From the NCBI GenBank assembly GCA_041306005.1, contig JBFYKJ010000079.1, positions 1-12,843 on the forward strand: a stretch of DNA of 12,843 nucleotides. The letters are read 5' to 3'. The notes under the pieces are model-generated. The model was not told the origin of the DNA. It worked only from the letters and a program-made list of their open reading frames with translations, and made no database searches. How positions within the stretch are numbered: position 1 is the stretch's first letter; each line of letters opens with the position of its first letter. Positions 11,607 through 12,843 of this stretch are shown piece after piece. Source of the DNA: JBFYKJ01 sp041306005. Its GTDB lineage: Archaea; Altiarchaeota; Altiarchaeia; JAFGQM01. Made by a program: the position numbers and the translations under genes.

Positions 11607-12843
11607 CTAAAGCTCAACAGCCTCAAGCATCTCCGGGATGCTCGCCTTAAACCCCTCTTTCTGGAGCCGCGACTTCAGTGCCTTCGAAGCGTCTGGTTCC
11701 CCGTGGACGACAAACATCCTCGGCTTGTTCTTGAACCCGTTCGCCCACTTCAGGAGGCCGCTGTAATCCGCGTGGGCGGAAAAGCCGTCTATCCTCTTCA
11801 CATCCGCCTTGACGACAAGCTCCATCCCCATCATCCTTATGCTCTTCGCGCCCCCGAGGATGACCCTTCCAAGCGTCCCCTCCGCTTGGTAACCTATGAA
11901 CAGCAGCGTGTTCTTCGGGTCCCATATCCCGTGCTTGAGGTGGTGCCTTATCCTGCCTCCCGTGCACATCCCGTTCCCGGCGATGACGACGCACGGCATG
12001 CCGTAGGTGTTTATCTTCTGCGACTCCTGGACCTTCCTAGTGTAGACAAGGTTCTTGAACTCCAGCGGCTCGATGGCCTCTGCCATCTCCTCGTCGTAGC
12101 ACTCCGGGTGCTTCAAATACACCTCTGTCAGCCTCATCGCGAGCGGGCTGTCAAGGTAGACCTTCTCGTTCGGGAACTCGCCCGTTTTGAACAAGCCCTT
12201 TATCGTATACAACAGCTCTTGTGTCCGCTCCATGGCAAACGACGGTATGAGGAGCTTGCCGCCCTTCTTGTGCGCCCCCTTCGCTATTTCGAGGAGCTTT
12301 TTCCCGCGCAGGCCGATGTCCTCGTGCAGGCGGTCGCCATAAGTGGATTCTATCAGCACATAATCGGCGCTTTCTATCAGCGTCGGGTCCCTCACTATCG
12401 GGCTCCCCCATTGTCCGACGTCGCCCGAGAATACTATTTTCTTCCCCTCGGCAGTCAGCTCAATCATCGCCGAGCCGAGGATGTGCCCCGCATCGCGGTA
12501 TCTCACGCTGAAGACCCCGAAGTCCCTCTGCTTGTCGTAATCAAGTTTCCTGAAGAGCTTGTACGACTCCCTGACGTCTTCTATGGTGTATAACGGCTCT
12601 CTTTCTTCCAGCCCTTCCCTCAGCCTCCTCTTGTTCTCCCCTTCTGTCTCGGACTCCTGCACGTTCGCGCTGTCCTCGAGCATCAGCTTCGCGAGGTCTA
12701 CGGTGGCCGGCGTCGCGACCACCTGCCCGTCAAAGCCCATTTTTGCCAGCTTAGGTATTAGCCCGCAGTGGTCGATGTGGGCATGCGTGAGAAAGACGTA
12801 ATCGATCTCCCTGGGCCTGAACGGGAAATCCTGGTAGTTCATG
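11607..12843 (-). CDS. Beta-CASP metallo-beta-lactamase RNase, partial (5' end outside the window)
   Basis: The visible 411 residues cover most of a metallo-beta-lactamase/beta-CASP nuclease, the group of RNA-cleaving exo- and endonucleases that includes archaeal CPSF/Ysh1-like enzymes and RNase J relatives. Motifs in order: zinc-binding THAHIDHCG, DAGHILGSA, FSGDVGQWG, STYGDR, then the beta-CASP parts IPSFAMERTQELL, VIAGNGMCTGGRIRHH, FIGYQAEGTLGR, GFSAHADY (motif C) and the terminal VVHGEP. Homologues begin about 45 residues earlier with a strand and a GS-C/N motif, so the Met at 12842 is internal and the true start is off the right edge. No N-terminal KH domain can be judged. It probably processes or degrades RNA and is convergent with the DUF4443 gene. 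Confidence 0.95.
   Translation of the reverse strand, partial: MNYQDFPFRPREIDYVFLTHAHIDHCGLIPKLAKMGFDGQVVATPATVDLAKLMLEDSANVQESETEGENKRRLREGLEEREPLYTIEDVRESYKLFRKLDYDKQRDFGVFSVRYRDAGHILGSAMIELTAEGKKIVFSGDVGQWGSPIVRDPTLIESADYVLIESTYGDRLHEDIGLRGKKLLEIAKGAHKKGGKLLIPSFAMERTQELLYTIKGLFKTGEFPNEKVYLDSPLAMRLTEVYLKHPECYDEEMAEAIEPLEFKNLVYTRKVQESQKINTYGMPCVVIAGNGMCTGGRIRHHLKHGIWDPKNTLLFIGYQAEGTLGRVILGGAKSIRMMGMELVVKADVKRIDGFSAHADYSGLLKWANGFKNKPRMFVVHGEPDASKALKSRLQKEGFKASIPEMLEAVEL

Noticed and set aside
11703..12593. Plus-strand open frame of 296 codons antisense to the beta-CASP gene
   Set aside because: The minus strand encodes unmistakable metallo-beta-lactamase and beta-CASP motifs throughout; the antisense translation is Leu/Arg/His/Val-rich shadow.

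Overview
The window looks archaeal. Evidence: an archaeal DUF4443 winged-helix protein, a beta-CASP metallo-beta-lactamase RNase, an extender-type GSI glutamine synthetase, AT-rich TATA-like boxes a short distance before start codons, very few Shine-Dalgarno motifs, and oligo-T terminators. GC content is fairly high and genes are tightly packed. The lineage cannot be fixed from the sequence; an uncultivated DPANN or euryarchaeal group is a guess. No rRNA, tRNA, CRISPR array or insertion sequence was found.

Left part (1-5110): thiamine salvage genes surrounded by unrecognised genes. A partial thiE runs off the left edge and thiM lies at 3298-4086, both on the minus strand. Between them are a NYN/PIN-like nuclease gene, a short copy of the thiE 5' end, a GNAT-like acetyltransferase gene and, on the plus strand, two adjacent unknown genes. 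thiM is the last gene of a probable operon with two unknown genes: a Met/Gln-rich repeat protein and a small protein resembling degenerate ankyrin repeats.

Centre (5111-10668): a nitrogen-assimilation locus. On the minus strand the order of transcription is amt2, glnK, amt1, then an Lrp/AsnC regulator; glnA is divergent from amt2 on the plus strand. The ammonium channels import NH4+/NH3, GlnK gates the channels in response to ATP/ADP/2-oxoglutarate, and GlnA fixes the ammonium into glutamine. The two amt genes are close paralogues with matching promoters. A remnant of the distinctive GlnK C-terminal tail lies just after amt1. Together these indicate tandem duplication of a promoter-amt-glnK unit followed by loss of one glnK.

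Right part (10669-12843): a terminator and a 310-base intergenic stretch, a DUF4443 regulator on the plus strand, and a convergent beta-CASP RNase gene cut by the right edge.

I did not find a clearly new defence or mobile system. The most unusual features are the thiE 5' duplication around the NYN gene, the amt-glnK duplication remnant, a GlnK lacking both usual T-loop tyrosines, and the pair of orphan genes at 2130-3281, which may be distant paralogues.
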